From: Mycolicibacterium sp. P9-22
GTDB lineage: Bacteria > Actinomycetota > Actinomycetes > Mycobacteriales > Mycobacteriaceae
Length of the DNA: 54,067 bases
NCBI RefSeq assembly: GCF_008329585.1
Contig: NZ_NPKP01000021.1
Location: forward strand, 1 to 54,067
Direction: 5' to 3'
Each line of letters opens with the position of its first letter. The first letter of the stretch is position 1. A program made the translations under genes and the position numbers. Of this stretch, positions 23,539 to 31,632 are shown in pieces. Below the pieces are notes generated by a model, which was given only the letters and a program-made list of their open reading frames with translations, was not told the origin of the DNA and did not search any database.

Positions 23539-23583
23539 CCGGCAGGCCGGGGATCACCGACCCCGGTGCGCGATGATGGAGCC

Positions 23584-23949
23584 ATGGAGTCGACGCGGGT
23601 GGATCGCTGGTTGTGGGCGGTCCGGCTGACCAAGACCCGGCCCGATGCGGCGGCGGCCTGCCGGGGCGGGCATGTGCGGATCAACGACCGGGTTGCGAAA
23701 CCGTCGGCCACGGTATCCCCGGGCGACACGGTGAAAGCGCTGGTGGGTGAGCGCACCCGGATCGTCGAGGTGGTGCGCGTCATCCAGAAACGCGTCGGTG
23801 CCGCCGACGCGGTGACGTGCTATTTGGACCGCACGCCCGTCGTCCAGCCGACCACGGTGGTGCCGGTGGCCGTTCGTGACCGCGGCGCGGGCCGGCCGAC
23901 CAAGCGCGACCGCCGGATCCTCGACAAATGGCGGGCCGGGCTGGGCTGA
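23584..23949 (+). CDS. S4-domain RNA-binding protein (Hsp15-like)
   Basis: 121 residues. RVDRWLWAVRLTKTRPDAAA, then CRGGHVRINDRVAKPSATVSPGD, is the S4 RNA-binding domain at the N-terminus in the arrangement of Hsp15/YrfH-type proteins, which bind free 50S subunits carrying stalled peptidyl-tRNA. The basic tail (RPTKRDRRILDKWR) supports RNA contact. ATG 23584 has GGAG nearby; a GTG six codons earlier is possible. Its stop sits within a perfect palindrome shared with the convergent gene. Confidence 0.85.
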   Translation: MESTRVDRWLWAVRLTKTRPDAAAACRGGHVRINDRVAKPSATVSPGDTVKALVGERTRIVEVVRVIQKRVGAADAVTCYLDRTPVVQPTTVVPVAVRDRGAGRPTKRDRRILDKWRAGLG

Positions 23950-23960
23950 ATCAGCCCAGC
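23940..23960. terminator. Palindrome holding both convergent stop codons
   Basis: GCTGGGCTGA (23940-23949), a single A, and TCAGCCCAGC (23951-23960): perfect 10-bp arms. The TGA of the S4 gene and the TGA of the opposite gene are the inner ends of the arms. Likely a bidirectional terminator within the coding ends. Confidence 0.6.
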
Positions 23961-24613
23961 GGGCCCTGCTGGATGATCGTCGGGGGAAGCGGCGGGGGTG
24001 CCGGAACCGGCGGCGGTGCCGGTGCGCCGGGCGCGGGGACCCCGGCCGGAGCGGCGCCGGGTGCGCCGATGGGCAGCACCTCGGCCGGCGGGTTGGGATC
24101 CGACAGCGAGACGAATCCGGGCGGCAGCGCCGGGCCACCGACCTGCGGCGTGCCCTGCAACGACGGCGTCGACGACGACGGGTCGGTCAGCGACATATAG
24201 CCCGGCGGCAGCTTCGGCGCGGGACCGGCTCCCGGAGGGGCCCCGGTCGGCATCCCGGCCGTCCCGGCCTCGGAGAACGCCGCCATCGGGTCATTCGACC
24301 TGGCCGCATTCCACAGATCCTTGATGTAACCCAGTCCGCCACCGGAGGACCCCTGCCCGTAGGCCGGATTGGTCATCTGCGGTACCGGCGGGGCGCCGAC
24401 CGGCGGCGGTGCGGGCGCCGCGGCCACGAGTTCGTCGGGGTTCACGGCCACCGGCTGACCCGGGATCGGCGCGGCCGGATCCCCCGGCGGCACCAACGGT
24501 GCCGGCTCGGCGCCGGCCAGTCCGGCGGTGCAGAGCGCGCCGCCGGTGAGCAGCATCGTCGCCAACGCGACCTTGACGGTGGAGCGCGTCACGGCACGCT
24601 GTCGATCGGTCAT
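23951..24613 (-). CDS. Secreted proline-rich protein
   Basis: 220 residues. Signal peptide VALATMLLTGGALCTAGLAGA, cleaved before EPAPLVPP. The mature part is dominated by Pro, Ala and Gly, with a possibly folded segment around GYIKDLWNAARSNDPMAAFS and two related units, KLPPGYMSLTDPSS and ALPPGFVSLSDPNP. No catalytic motif. Proteins of this kind are frequent in mycobacterial cell envelopes; the role is unknown. It is convergent with the S4 gene. Confidence 0.75.
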   Translation of the reverse strand: MTDRQRAVTRSTVKVALATMLLTGGALCTAGLAGAEPAPLVPPGDPAAPIPGQPVAVNPDELVAAAPAPPPVGAPPVPQMTNPAYGQGSSGGGLGYIKDLWNAARSNDPMAAFSEAGTAGMPTGAPPGAGPAPKLPPGYMSLTDPSSSTPSLQGTPQVGGPALPPGFVSLSDPNPPAEVLPIGAPGAAPAGVPAPGAPAPPPVPAPPPLPPTIIQQGPLG

Positions 24614-24667
24614 GGGTCAAAAGGCTAGCGCCTTGTCGTCGCCGGCGTCACCGATAGCCGGTAGCGG

Positions 24668-26263
24668 TCAGCCGGCGGGGGTGCCGTCGTCGGATCCGCC
24701 CGTATCCGACGCTGGCTCCTCCCCCTCGGGATCCTCGGTCACCGTCTCCGGCTCCAGGGCGACACTCTGTGCCCGCGGCACGGGCACGCCCGTGACCGGC
24801 GGGGTGTCGGCCGGCTGCAGGCGTACCACCCGGCCGACGGCGCGGCGCAGGCCCGGCGGCCCCTCGATCCGGACGAAATCGCCCACCCGGCCGGCCCGGT
24901 ACCGCAGCGGGGAGCCGAGCAGCTCACCCATCACCACACCGCTACCGATCGCCAGTGCGATGGCCACTGCGGACAGCAGCTGCGCGATACCGTCCAGGAA
25001 CCGCTCGTCGACGGCGAAGTAGAACACCGAACGGAATACCGCCAGACCCGGCAGCATCGGTGTGATGCCTGCTGTCGCGGTCACCAGGGCCGGCGCCTGT
25101 CGCCGAATGGAGGTCAGAGTGGCGAGCAGGCCGACCCCGACGGACGCGATTCCCGTCGCCAGGACCACACCGATCTGGGCGTGCCCCAAACCGATCAGTA
25201 CCGCCTGTGCGGCGCCGGCCGCGACCCCGGCGGTCACCACCGACCGCGTCGGGGCGTAGCTCGCCAGCGTCAGGCACACTCCGGCCAGCGCCGCGCCGAA
25301 CACCGCGATCCCGATCTGGAGTGGCCCGGTCGGCATGATGATCGACTGCGTCGCATCGATGTGCAGCTCGATCTGGATACCTGCGAGCGTCGCGATCTGC
25401 AGGCCCGCCACGATGCCGACCACGATGCCCGCAGTCAGGAACAACGCATCGCCCAGCCGTCCGACCGCGGTGACCATGTAGCCGGTCAGCGCGTCCTGCA
25501 CGGAACCGACCAGTGTCATCCCGGACAGCAGCATCACGATGCCGGTCGCGACCAGCGCCGTCGGGTTCTGGCCGGCGAATCGGTAGGCCGCTACGGCCAC
25601 CAGCGTGGCGATGGCAGCGCCGGCGGCGTGCTGGAAGAAGAAGGGGGTGCCGACCCGGTTCAGGAGCCTGCCCACCCGGTCGATGACCGCCGAGGTGACC
25701 GTGGCCAGCAGGCAGATCTGCCAGGTGCCGCCGAGCAGCATGGCGATGCCGAGCGCAAAACCCGCCCAGCAGGCGGTCGCCATCCACCGCGGGTAGGGGT
25801 GCGGTCGTTCGCTGAGCACGTCCATGGCGTCATGTGCCTGGTCGACGGTGACGCCGCCCGAGGTGATGCGCCGGACCAGCTTGTCCAGTTCGGCCAGCCG
25901 GGTGTAGTCGGTGGCGCGGTGCCGCACCGAGCGGACGATGGTCAGCGGCGGGCTATCGGCCGTCGGCAGGGCCGAAACGATGATGGTGGAGAAGGTGATG
26001 TCGACCACGCAGTCGCTGAGCTGGTAGGCCGCGGCGACATCCTGCGCGGTGGCGACGATATCGGCGGTTCCAGATCCGGAGGACAGCATCACCTCGGCGA
26101 GCCGGATGGTGAGGTCGAGGACCTTGCGGGTGTGTACGTCACCGACGTGGGTTGCGCTCCGCCTGCGCTGTCCGGCCACCGGCGCGGGATCCCGGCGACC
26201 ACGAAGTGCGACCCGCAGACTTCGACGTGCACGGGCCGTCTCTTCGGATCGGTCGAAAACCAT
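24668..26263 (-). CDS. thrE: Threonine/serine exporter ThrE family
   Basis: 531 residues from ATG 26263 (a GTG lies one codon earlier). The N-terminal soluble domain (ThrE/DUF1212) has VMLSSGSGTADIVATAQDVA, then ITFSTIIVSAL and the RSVRHRATDYTRL stretch. The C-terminal half has about ten membrane segments, for example ACWAGFALGIAMLLGGTWQI, VATGIVMLLSGMTLVGSVQD and AGITPMLPGLAVFRSVFYF. Members export threonine and serine by proton motive force. The last 60 residues are acidic, Pro-rich and cytoplasmic. It stands alone between the secreted protein and the serine hydrolase. Confidence 0.88.
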   Translation of the reverse strand: MVFDRSEETARARRSLRVALRGRRDPAPVAGQRRRSATHVGDVHTRKVLDLTIRLAEVMLSSGSGTADIVATAQDVAAAYQLSDCVVDITFSTIIVSALPTADSPPLTIVRSVRHRATDYTRLAELDKLVRRITSGGVTVDQAHDAMDVLSERPHPYPRWMATACWAGFALGIAMLLGGTWQICLLATVTSAVIDRVGRLLNRVGTPFFFQHAAGAAIATLVAVAAYRFAGQNPTALVATGIVMLLSGMTLVGSVQDALTGYMVTAVGRLGDALFLTAGIVVGIVAGLQIATLAGIQIELHIDATQSIIMPTGPLQIGIAVFGAALAGVCLTLASYAPTRSVVTAGVAAGAAQAVLIGLGHAQIGVVLATGIASVGVGLLATLTSIRRQAPALVTATAGITPMLPGLAVFRSVFYFAVDERFLDGIAQLLSAVAIALAIGSGVVMGELLGSPLRYRAGRVGDFVRIEGPPGLRRAVGRVVRLQPADTPPVTGVPVPRAQSVALEPETVTEDPEGEEPASDTGGSDDGTPAG

Positions 26264-26284
26264 CACCGATACGATACTGATCGG

Positions 26285-27541
26285 TCAGGACGCCAGTGCC
26301 AGGCCCGCGTAGATCTCGTCGAGAATCGGCGGCAGCATCGCATTGGCTGTCGTGCGCCCGTCCGGCGACAAGGTCAGATTTGTCCAGATCACCAGTGTCA
26401 CATCGTTTTCCGGGTCATGGCCGACGAACGAGTTGAAACCGGGCAGCTCACCGCCGTGGTAGTACATGGCCGCCCCTTCCCCGTAGCTCTGATACGTCAT
26501 GCCATACCCGTACCGCTTGCCGTCGGGCTGGTCAGGATCCTCGGCCTGAAGACCGGCCAGCCAACGTTCCTGGGTGTCCTCGGCGAACACCTCCCCGGTC
26601 ACGAGCGCCCGGATCCAGGTGAGCAGGTTGTCGGCGGTCGAGATGACGCCACCCGCGGCCGTCGCATACGACGGATTCTGATTCGTGTAGTCGATCGGTG
26701 ACAGCGTGCCGGCCCGGACCTCGGCCCGCATCGACTCCGGATAGGGCTCATCGAGCAGGGCGTAGCGGGTCGGCCCGTACATGTAGCCGTGCGAACCCGG
26801 GGCGGGGATGGTGGTGTCATCGACGGCAGGCAACGTCGTCTGGTCCAGCCCCAGTGGATCAAGCAGCCGGTCCCGGAATTGGTCGGACAGCATTCGGCCA
26901 CCGACCCGCTCTGCAACCAAACCCAGCAACGCGTAATTGGTGTTGCTGTAGTCATATTCGGCACCCGGAGCGAACCGCGGCGGATGCCGGTAGGCGATGG
27001 CCAGTACCTCCTGCGGAGTCCAGCTGCGCGCCGGGTGACGGTCTAGTTCCTCGGCCACCTCCGGGTCATCGGTGTAGCCGTACAGTCCGCTGCGCATCTT
27101 CAGCAGCTCGTCGATGCTGATATTCCCGCCGTTGGGCACACCGTCGACGTACCTGCCGACTGCATCGTCGAATGCGAGCTTGCCGTCCTGGGCGAGCAGC
27201 ATGATGAGTGCCGCGGTCATCGTCTTGGTGTTCGACGCGATCCGGAATCGGGTCTGGACATCCGGTTTCTGCTCGGTACCCCACTCGGTGGTGCCGACGG
27301 CGACGTCGAAGCTGCCCTGCGGGGTGCGCAACGCCACCACCGCACCGGGGACCATCAAGTTGGTCGCGGCGCGCTCCACCGCCCGCCGGAAATCGGCGGC
27401 GTCGATCTGATTGAGGTGCGATGCGGTAACGGGCAGACCTTCGGCCCCGCAGCCCGGGAGTGGGAGTGTGAGGACGCACGCCGCGGCGATACACATCAGA
27501 CGTGTTGCGAACACCGTGCACCACCGCCTCAGCCCGGCCAC
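26285..27541 (-). CDS. Serine hydrolase (beta-lactamase class C / DD-peptidase-like) lipoprotein
   Basis: 418 residues from GTG 27541. The signal peptide ends LPLPGC, a lipobox at about residue 31. The catalytic S-x-x-K is SNTK (about residue 104), Y-x-N is YSN (about 195), and the third motif is HGG near residue 365. This is a penicillin-recognising-fold hydrolase, usually an esterase or D-aminopeptidase rather than a resistance beta-lactamase. Location: outer face of the membrane. Confidence 0.88.
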   Translation of the reverse strand: MAGLRRWCTVFATRLMCIAAACVLTLPLPGCGAEGLPVTASHLNQIDAADFRRAVERAATNLMVPGAVVALRTPQGSFDVAVGTTEWGTEQKPDVQTRFRIASNTKTMTAALIMLLAQDGKLAFDDAVGRYVDGVPNGGNISIDELLKMRSGLYGYTDDPEVAEELDRHPARSWTPQEVLAIAYRHPPRFAPGAEYDYSNTNYALLGLVAERVGGRMLSDQFRDRLLDPLGLDQTTLPAVDDTTIPAPGSHGYMYGPTRYALLDEPYPESMRAEVRAGTLSPIDYTNQNPSYATAAGGVISTADNLLTWIRALVTGEVFAEDTQERWLAGLQAEDPDQPDGKRYGYGMTYQSYGEGAAMYYHGGELPGFNSFVGHDPENDVTLVIWTNLTLSPDGRTTANAMLPPILDEIYAGLALAS

Positions 27542-27570
27542 TTCACTGGAAGCCTAGACCCGTCGGGCCG

Positions 27571-28215
27571 TCAGCGCCGCCAGAACAGGTGGTGCGTCAC
27601 GCCGCTGGGGCTGGGCACCACATCGCGGTGGAACCGGTCGAGCAGTTCGTCGGAGCTCTCCCACAGCCGGGTTCCCGCACCGAACTCGACCGGTGCCACC
27701 GCAACGTGCAGGGTGTCGATGAGATCGGCGTCCAGGAACTGGCGAATCGTCTGCGCTCCACCACCGAGCCGGACGTCTTTGCCATCGGCGGCCGCTTTGG
27801 CCCGCTCCAGTGCAGTCACCGGGTCGGCATCGATGAAGTGAAAGGTGGTGTCAGACAAGGTGAAAGACGGACGCAGGTGGTGGGTCAGCACAAAGACCGG
27901 GGTGTGGAACGGCGGCTCGTCTCCCCACCAGCCCTGCCAGTCGTGGTCGGCCCAGGGACCGCGGTGCGGACTGAACTTGTTGCGGCCCATGATCTCGGCC
28001 CCGATATTGCGGGCGAAGTCCCTGGTGAAGTAATCGTCGATCCCGCGGCTCCCACCTGGATCGGTGCGATTGGGCCAGCTCGCGGTGGCACCCGCCCAGG
28101 ACATCAGGGTCGCCGGGTCGGCATGCCCGAACGGACGCTCGTAGCTCTGGTCCCGGCCTGCGCCGAAACCGTCCTGCGACACCGCGAAATTCTGGACCCT
28201 CAGCAGTTGGACCAC
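27571..28215 (-). CDS. Dihydrofolate reductase-like (RibD C-terminal domain) protein
   Basis: 214 residues with the RibD_C/DHFR-like fold: QNFAVSQDGFGAG at the N-terminus, IGAEIMGRNKFSP (about residue 72), VFVLTHHLRPS (about 107), KDVRLGGGAQTIRQFLDADL (NADPH-binding G-G-G, about 147) and DTLHVAVAPVEFGAGTRLW. Members of the YyaP/YwjB type are NADPH-dependent reductases with unclear substrates. Not part of a riboflavin operon here. Confidence 0.85.
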   Translation of the reverse strand: MVQLLRVQNFAVSQDGFGAGRDQSYERPFGHADPATLMSWAGATASWPNRTDPGGSRGIDDYFTRDFARNIGAEIMGRNKFSPHRGPWADHDWQGWWGDEPPFHTPVFVLTHHLRPSFTLSDTTFHFIDADPVTALERAKAAADGKDVRLGGGAQTIRQFLDADLIDTLHVAVAPVEFGAGTRLWESSDELLDRFHRDVVPSPSGVTHHLFWRR

Positions 28216-28300
28216 GCGTTCCTCCTCAGACCGTCAATGAACAGTATTCAGACCGGTGTCCGCACGGAAAGTCATCGCCGATGGTGGAGAATGCACGAAA

Positions 28301-28343
28301 CCCCCGGTCCGATCCACGCTGAGCGTGACGATCGGGCCGGGGG
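28301..28343 (-). terminator. Rho-independent terminator of cspA
   Basis: CCCCCGGTCCGATC (28301-28314) pairs with GATCGGGCCGGGGG (28330-28343): 14 bp with one G-U. Within the loop CACGCT/AGCGTG makes a second stem. On the minus strand it is followed by TTTCGT. It stands 13 bases past the cspA stop. Confidence 0.85.
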
Positions 28344-28356
28344 CTCGAGTAGGTCT

Positions 28357-28560
28357 TTACAGGCCGGTGACGCCGACCGCCTGGGGGCCCTTGGCGCCCT
28401 GGGTGATCTCGAACTTCACCCGCTGGTTCTCCTCCAGGTTGCGGAATCCGCCGGCCTGGATCTCGGAGTAGTGCACGAAAACGTCCGGTGCACCGCCGTC
28501 AGGAGCGATGAAGCCGAAGCCCTTTTCGCTGTTGAACCACTTAACGGTTCCTTCTGCCAT
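28357..28560 (-). CDS. cspA: Cold-shock protein (CspA family)
   Basis: 67 residues, a single cold-shock domain. RNP1 is KGFGFIAP (residues 13-20) and RNP2 VFVHYSEI (about 27-34), with GTVKWFNSEKG at the N-terminus. It binds single-stranded RNA/DNA and acts as an RNA chaperone. The purine-rich AGAAAGAAG leads the ATG. The long AT-containing leader (about 100 bases) and tight terminator suggest a short, abundant monocistronic mRNA. Confidence 0.96.
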   Translation of the reverse strand: MAEGTVKWFNSEKGFGFIAPDGGAPDVFVHYSEIQAGGFRNLEENQRVKFEITQGAKGPQAVGVTGL

Positions 28561-29107
28561 TGTCTTACTTCTTTCTTCTTTTTTACTGGCCGAACGTCAT
28601 GTCGACCAAGCCTGGTTGTGCGACCGACGGTCGCCCAAATCAGTGGAGGTTCTGGGGGTGTGCAATGCCAGCATAGGCCGTAAAGGAGGTGATACTGGCA
28701 CCCGACCGCGATTCGGTCGAACACAGACACGTCGCTTCACGAATGCGACGCATTGCATCAGCCTACCAACTGCACGTCCGACGACCTAATCTGGGCGCCG
28801 GCGAATATTCTTCGCGTCGACGACATCGACCTCCGACGGGGCCCGTGTTTTGCTCCGGCCCGGCGGGGCTACTGACGCCCGCAAGCCTGTGAAACCCCCG
28901 GCATGTGCCTTTTCCGATTTCGGTGTCGTTCCGCAGAGTTTTTGCGAACGGGAGATTATTTGCGAAAGGATCAGGAGTGCGGAGAGCGTCGGGACGCCGC
29001 GCGCACGGCCCGCCGCTGACCCCTATGCTGTGCGAATACACCTAGTTCACAAGCCTTTTGCGCAGACACCCACTCGGCCCCTGCGCCCATCACCGAAGGG
29101 TTCGCGG
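28561..29107. other. Non-coding region: cspA leader and promoter; no convincing gene
   Basis: On the minus strand a TATGCT (28675-28670) is a plausible -10 for cspA, giving a leader of about 100 bases that includes a perfect small hairpin GCGACCG-T-CGGTCGC. The plus strand holds AAAGGAGGTGAT at 28682-28693, a full anti-Shine-Dalgarno match overlapping a GTG that opens a 67-codon Arg-rich frame; that frame looks non-coding. The remainder, to the oxygenase start, shows no gene. Confidence 0.5.
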
Positions 29108-30076
29108 TTGACTCGGGATCGACGCCGTGTTGTGGTCGTGCGCGAAAATCATCTGGCTCGTGTGCAATTGCGCATGGTCGACTGGATTCGCCGGGCCGCA
29201 GAACTCCCCGTTCTCAGAAATCGGGTGGCACGCCGAGATGAGCAGCGGATATCGCTGCCGGTGCTCGATGCGGCCGACGAGAATCTGGTGCACCGACTGG
29301 ACGCCACCGGCGTCGCCAGCCGCCGCGTGTCCATGGATGGCGCGGCGCATGCGGAGATCGCCGGGGCCATCCGGTGGTTGAAAACCCATGACACGAACCG
29401 GTCGGTGAGCTATCTGCCGTGGGACCTGCCGAATGCGCTTGAGTCCCTTTATCGCTGGGGACTCGATGAGCGGAATCTCGATATCGCCGAGCGCCACATC
29501 CGGCTGCCGGTGCGATACGTCGGTCTCGAAGTGAAGGTGGAGCGCGCCCGGGAACACCATCCGAGCCAGCATGCTCGACACTGGCATCTGGACGCCGAGG
29601 ACCGCCGCATGCTGAAGATCATCGTCTACCTCAACGATGTGGATTCCGGATGCGGACCGTTCCAGCACCTGTCGCTGTCGGCGAGCGACGCGACGCGCCG
29701 GCGCCTCCGGTGCCGGCCCGGCATCACGTTCCTCGATGACGACGCGATCGCCGGCGTCGCACCCCGATCGGAATGGCATCACGTGACCGGCATCGCCGGA
29801 ACCGCCGTCTACGCCGACACCGGCCGCCTCGTCCACCGTTTGATGAGACCGACCGACCGTGACCGCTACTCGGTGACGTTCGTGTACACCAGTGACCAGC
29901 CGTACGTGGTGTACTCGCGGTTCATGCCGCCACGGTCCTTCGTGGATGCCGTCGCAGCGGTGTCGACACCGCGGCAGCGCCGGGCATTGCCCGAGCCGGC
30001 CTGGCAGCGCGACCAGCCGGTGACCGGCGCCGAGCCTGCACCGCGGGGTCAGGCGTTCAACAGATCCGCCAGCTGA
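29108..30076 (+). CDS. 2-oxoglutarate/Fe(II) oxygenase-like protein (phytanoyl-CoA dioxygenase type)
   Basis: About 322 residues. RHWHLDAEDRRMLKIIVYLN, near residue 165, has the H-x-D iron motif followed by the conserved strand, DSGCGPFQHLS is the typical P-F turn, and TGRLVHR (about 242) supplies the distal His and an Arg for 2-oxoglutarate. This is the jelly-roll arrangement of PhyH-like dioxygenases. Substrate unknown. The start is uncertain: TTG 29108 has GAAGGG seven bases upstream; ATG 29174 is the first ATG. The 3' end overlaps the convergent AHSA1 gene by 28 bases. Confidence 0.68.
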   Translation: MTRDRRRVVVVRENHLARVQLRMVDWIRRAAELPVLRNRVARRDEQRISLPVLDAADENLVHRLDATGVASRRVSMDGAAHAEIAGAIRWLKTHDTNRSVSYLPWDLPNALESLYRWGLDERNLDIAERHIRLPVRYVGLEVKVERAREHHPSQHARHWHLDAEDRRMLKIIVYLNDVDSGCGPFQHLSLSASDATRRRLRCRPGITFLDDDAIAGVAPRSEWHHVTGIAGTAVYADTGRLVHRLMRPTDRDRYSVTFVYTSDQPYVVYSRFMPPRSFVDAVAAVSTPRQRRALPEPAWQRDQPVTGAEPAPRGQAFNRSAS

Positions 30077-30483
30077 TCGGCGGTCTTGCGCCAACCATCG
30101 TGGAAGTTCTCGTACTCCTCCGCCGGCAGCATCGCGTGCTCGATGGACATCAGCGTTTGGTCATCCTGCAACGGCTCGAAGGTCACCGTCACCATGCTGG
30201 CCGTCGTGGGGTCCGCCCAGTACGAGTTGGTCCAGGTGAAGCTCAGCAGCCGCGGCCGCTCGATACTGACGAATTGTCCCGTGATGAGCACGCTGGTGCC
30301 CTGGTCGTCGACGTCGAAGCGGAACAGCCCGCCGATCCGCGGCTCGACGGTGACGGTGACACAGCGGGTGGGACGCGGACACATCCACTCCCGCAACGAT
30401 TCCGGGTCCAGCCACTCGTCGAACACCTCTTCGGGGGTGGCCGGCATGATCCGCTGCACGTGCACCGTGCGCGTCTCGGTCAT
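30049..30483 (-). CDS. AHSA1-type SRPBCC protein
   Basis: 144 residues. VQRIMPATPEEVFDEWLDPE, then FRFDVDDQG, RLLSFTWTNSYW and HAMLPAEEYENFHDGWRKTADQL are typical of the Activator-of-Hsp90-ATPase-1-like (AHSA1) SRPBCC subgroup. In bacteria these genes are very often coupled to an ArsR regulator, as here: ATG 30483 overlaps the ArsR stop as ATGA. Ligand unknown. Confidence 0.88.
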   Translation of the reverse strand: MTETRTVHVQRIMPATPEEVFDEWLDPESLREWMCPRPTRCVTVTVEPRIGGLFRFDVDDQGTSVLITGQFVSIERPRLLSFTWTNSYWADPTTASMVTVTFEPLQDDQTLMSIEHAMLPAEEYENFHDGWRKTADQLADLLNA

Positions 30484-30812
30484 CGCCCGGCCTTCTTTCG
30501 GCGCAGTCGCTCGGCGAGCGCATCGGCGCGGGTCGCCCAGAAATCGGTCTGCTCTCCCATCCACTGTGCGGCCGGGGTCAAACCGTCATCGCGCAGCGAG
30601 AGCCAGTGTTCGCGGCCACGTACCTCCCGTGTCACCAGTCCGGCCGTCTCCAGTACCCCGATATGGCGCGAGACTCCCGCGAACGTCATCGGCATCGGCG
30701 CGGCCAGGTCGGTGATCCGGGCGTCGCCCTCCCGGAGGGCCTCCAGTAATCGGCGACGTGTCGGATCCGCCAGCGCGGCATACGCCCGATCCAGCAGCTG
30801 ATCTTCAACCAT
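30480..30812 (-). CDS. ArsR-family regulator
   Basis: 110 residues with a winged helix: AYAALADPTRRRLLEALREGD, ITDLAAPMPMTFAGVSRHIGVLE (recognition helix), then AGLVTREVRGREHWLSL. It lacks the Cys pair of metal sensors, so it belongs to the small-molecule/AHSA1-linked ArsR subgroup. A TATAGT -10 (30825-30820) lies seven bases before ATG 30812, suggesting a leaderless message. It diverges from the DUF899 gene across a 94-base gap. Confidence 0.92.
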   Translation of the reverse strand: MVEDQLLDRAYAALADPTRRRLLEALREGDARITDLAAPMPMTFAGVSRHIGVLETAGLVTREVRGREHWLSLRDDGLTPAAQWMGEQTDFWATRADALAERLRRKKAGR

Positions 30813-30906
30813 TCTGTTGACTATATCGGGTGGCATGTGATCTGCTCGAAAGATATTCAACAAATAGCTTGAACGATTCGAGCGGTCGCAGCGACAAGGA
30901 GTCACG

Positions 30907-31632
30907 ATGCAGACACCACCGATAGTGAGCGCACAGGAGTGGGAGGTCGCCCATGCCGAGATGTTGGTCAAAGAGAAGGAACTCACCAGAGCCCGGGATG
31001 CACTGGCGGCCCAGCGCCGACGGATGCCATGGACCCCGGTCCAGAACCGCTATGCCTTCGACGGACCGGATGGCAGGGTCAGCCTGCTCGACCTGTTCGA
31101 CGGCCGGCGGCAGCTGATCGTGTACCGCGCGTTCATGGACCCCGGCGTGGAGGGCTGGCCCGAACACGGTTGCAGCGGCTGCTCGTTGATGGCCGATCAT
31201 GTCGGAAACCTCAGCCACCTGAACGCCCGCGACACCACGCTGGTGTACGTGTCGCGCGGCTCGCAGCAGGACATCGCCCGGATCAAGAACAGAATGGGCT
31301 GGACCATCCCCTGGTACACCATCCTCGAAGAGGCGGGTGTCGCCTTCGACACCGATTTCGACGTCGACCAGTGGCACGGCACCAATGCCTTCATCCGCGA
31401 GGGCGACCAGATCTTCCGGACCTACTTCGTCAACAACCGCGGCGATGAGACGTTCGGAACCACCTGGAGCTACCTCGACATCACCGCGCTCGGCCGTCAG
31501 GAATCGTGGGAGGACTCGCCCGCCGGCTACCCCCAGACGCCGCCCTATGAGTGGTGGAGATGGCACGACGCGTACGGCGACCGGTCGGCCGCAGGATCCG
31601 AGCAAGGATGTGATTCCTGTGCAGACCGTTGA
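30907..31632 (+). CDS. DUF899 thioredoxin-like family protein
   Basis: 241 residues. Family blocks are RRRMPWTPVQNRYAFDGPDG, LFDGRRQLIVYRAFMDPG, then HGCSGCSLMADHVGNLSHL (a C-x-x-C at about residue 78), WHGTNAFIREGDQIFRTYF and TWSYLDITALGRQE. The C-terminus ends with another C-x-x-C (CDSCADR). A thioredoxin/AhpC-like fold with redox activity is expected, but the partner is unknown. AAGGAG lies six bases before the ATG. It is divergent from the ArsR/AHSA1 pair and overlaps the next gene by 14 bases. Confidence 0.85.
   Translation: MQTPPIVSAQEWEVAHAEMLVKEKELTRARDALAAQRRRMPWTPVQNRYAFDGPDGRVSLLDLFDGRRQLIVYRAFMDPGVEGWPEHGCSGCSLMADHVGNLSHLNARDTTLVYVSRGSQQDIARIKNRMGWTIPWYTILEEAGVAFDTDFDVDQWHGTNAFIREGDQIFRTYFVNNRGDETFGTTWSYLDITALGRQESWEDSPAGYPQTPPYEWWRWHDAYGDRSAAGSEQGCDSCADR

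Noticed and set aside
25181..26701. 506-codon plus-strand frame across thrE and the serine hydrolase gene
   Set aside because: Antisense to two well-supported genes; low-complexity Arg/Gly/Asp composition.
28689..28892. 67-codon Arg-rich frame after a perfect Shine-Dalgarno
   Set aside because: GTG overlaps the ribosome site with no spacing and the product resembles no family; kept only as a finding about the site.
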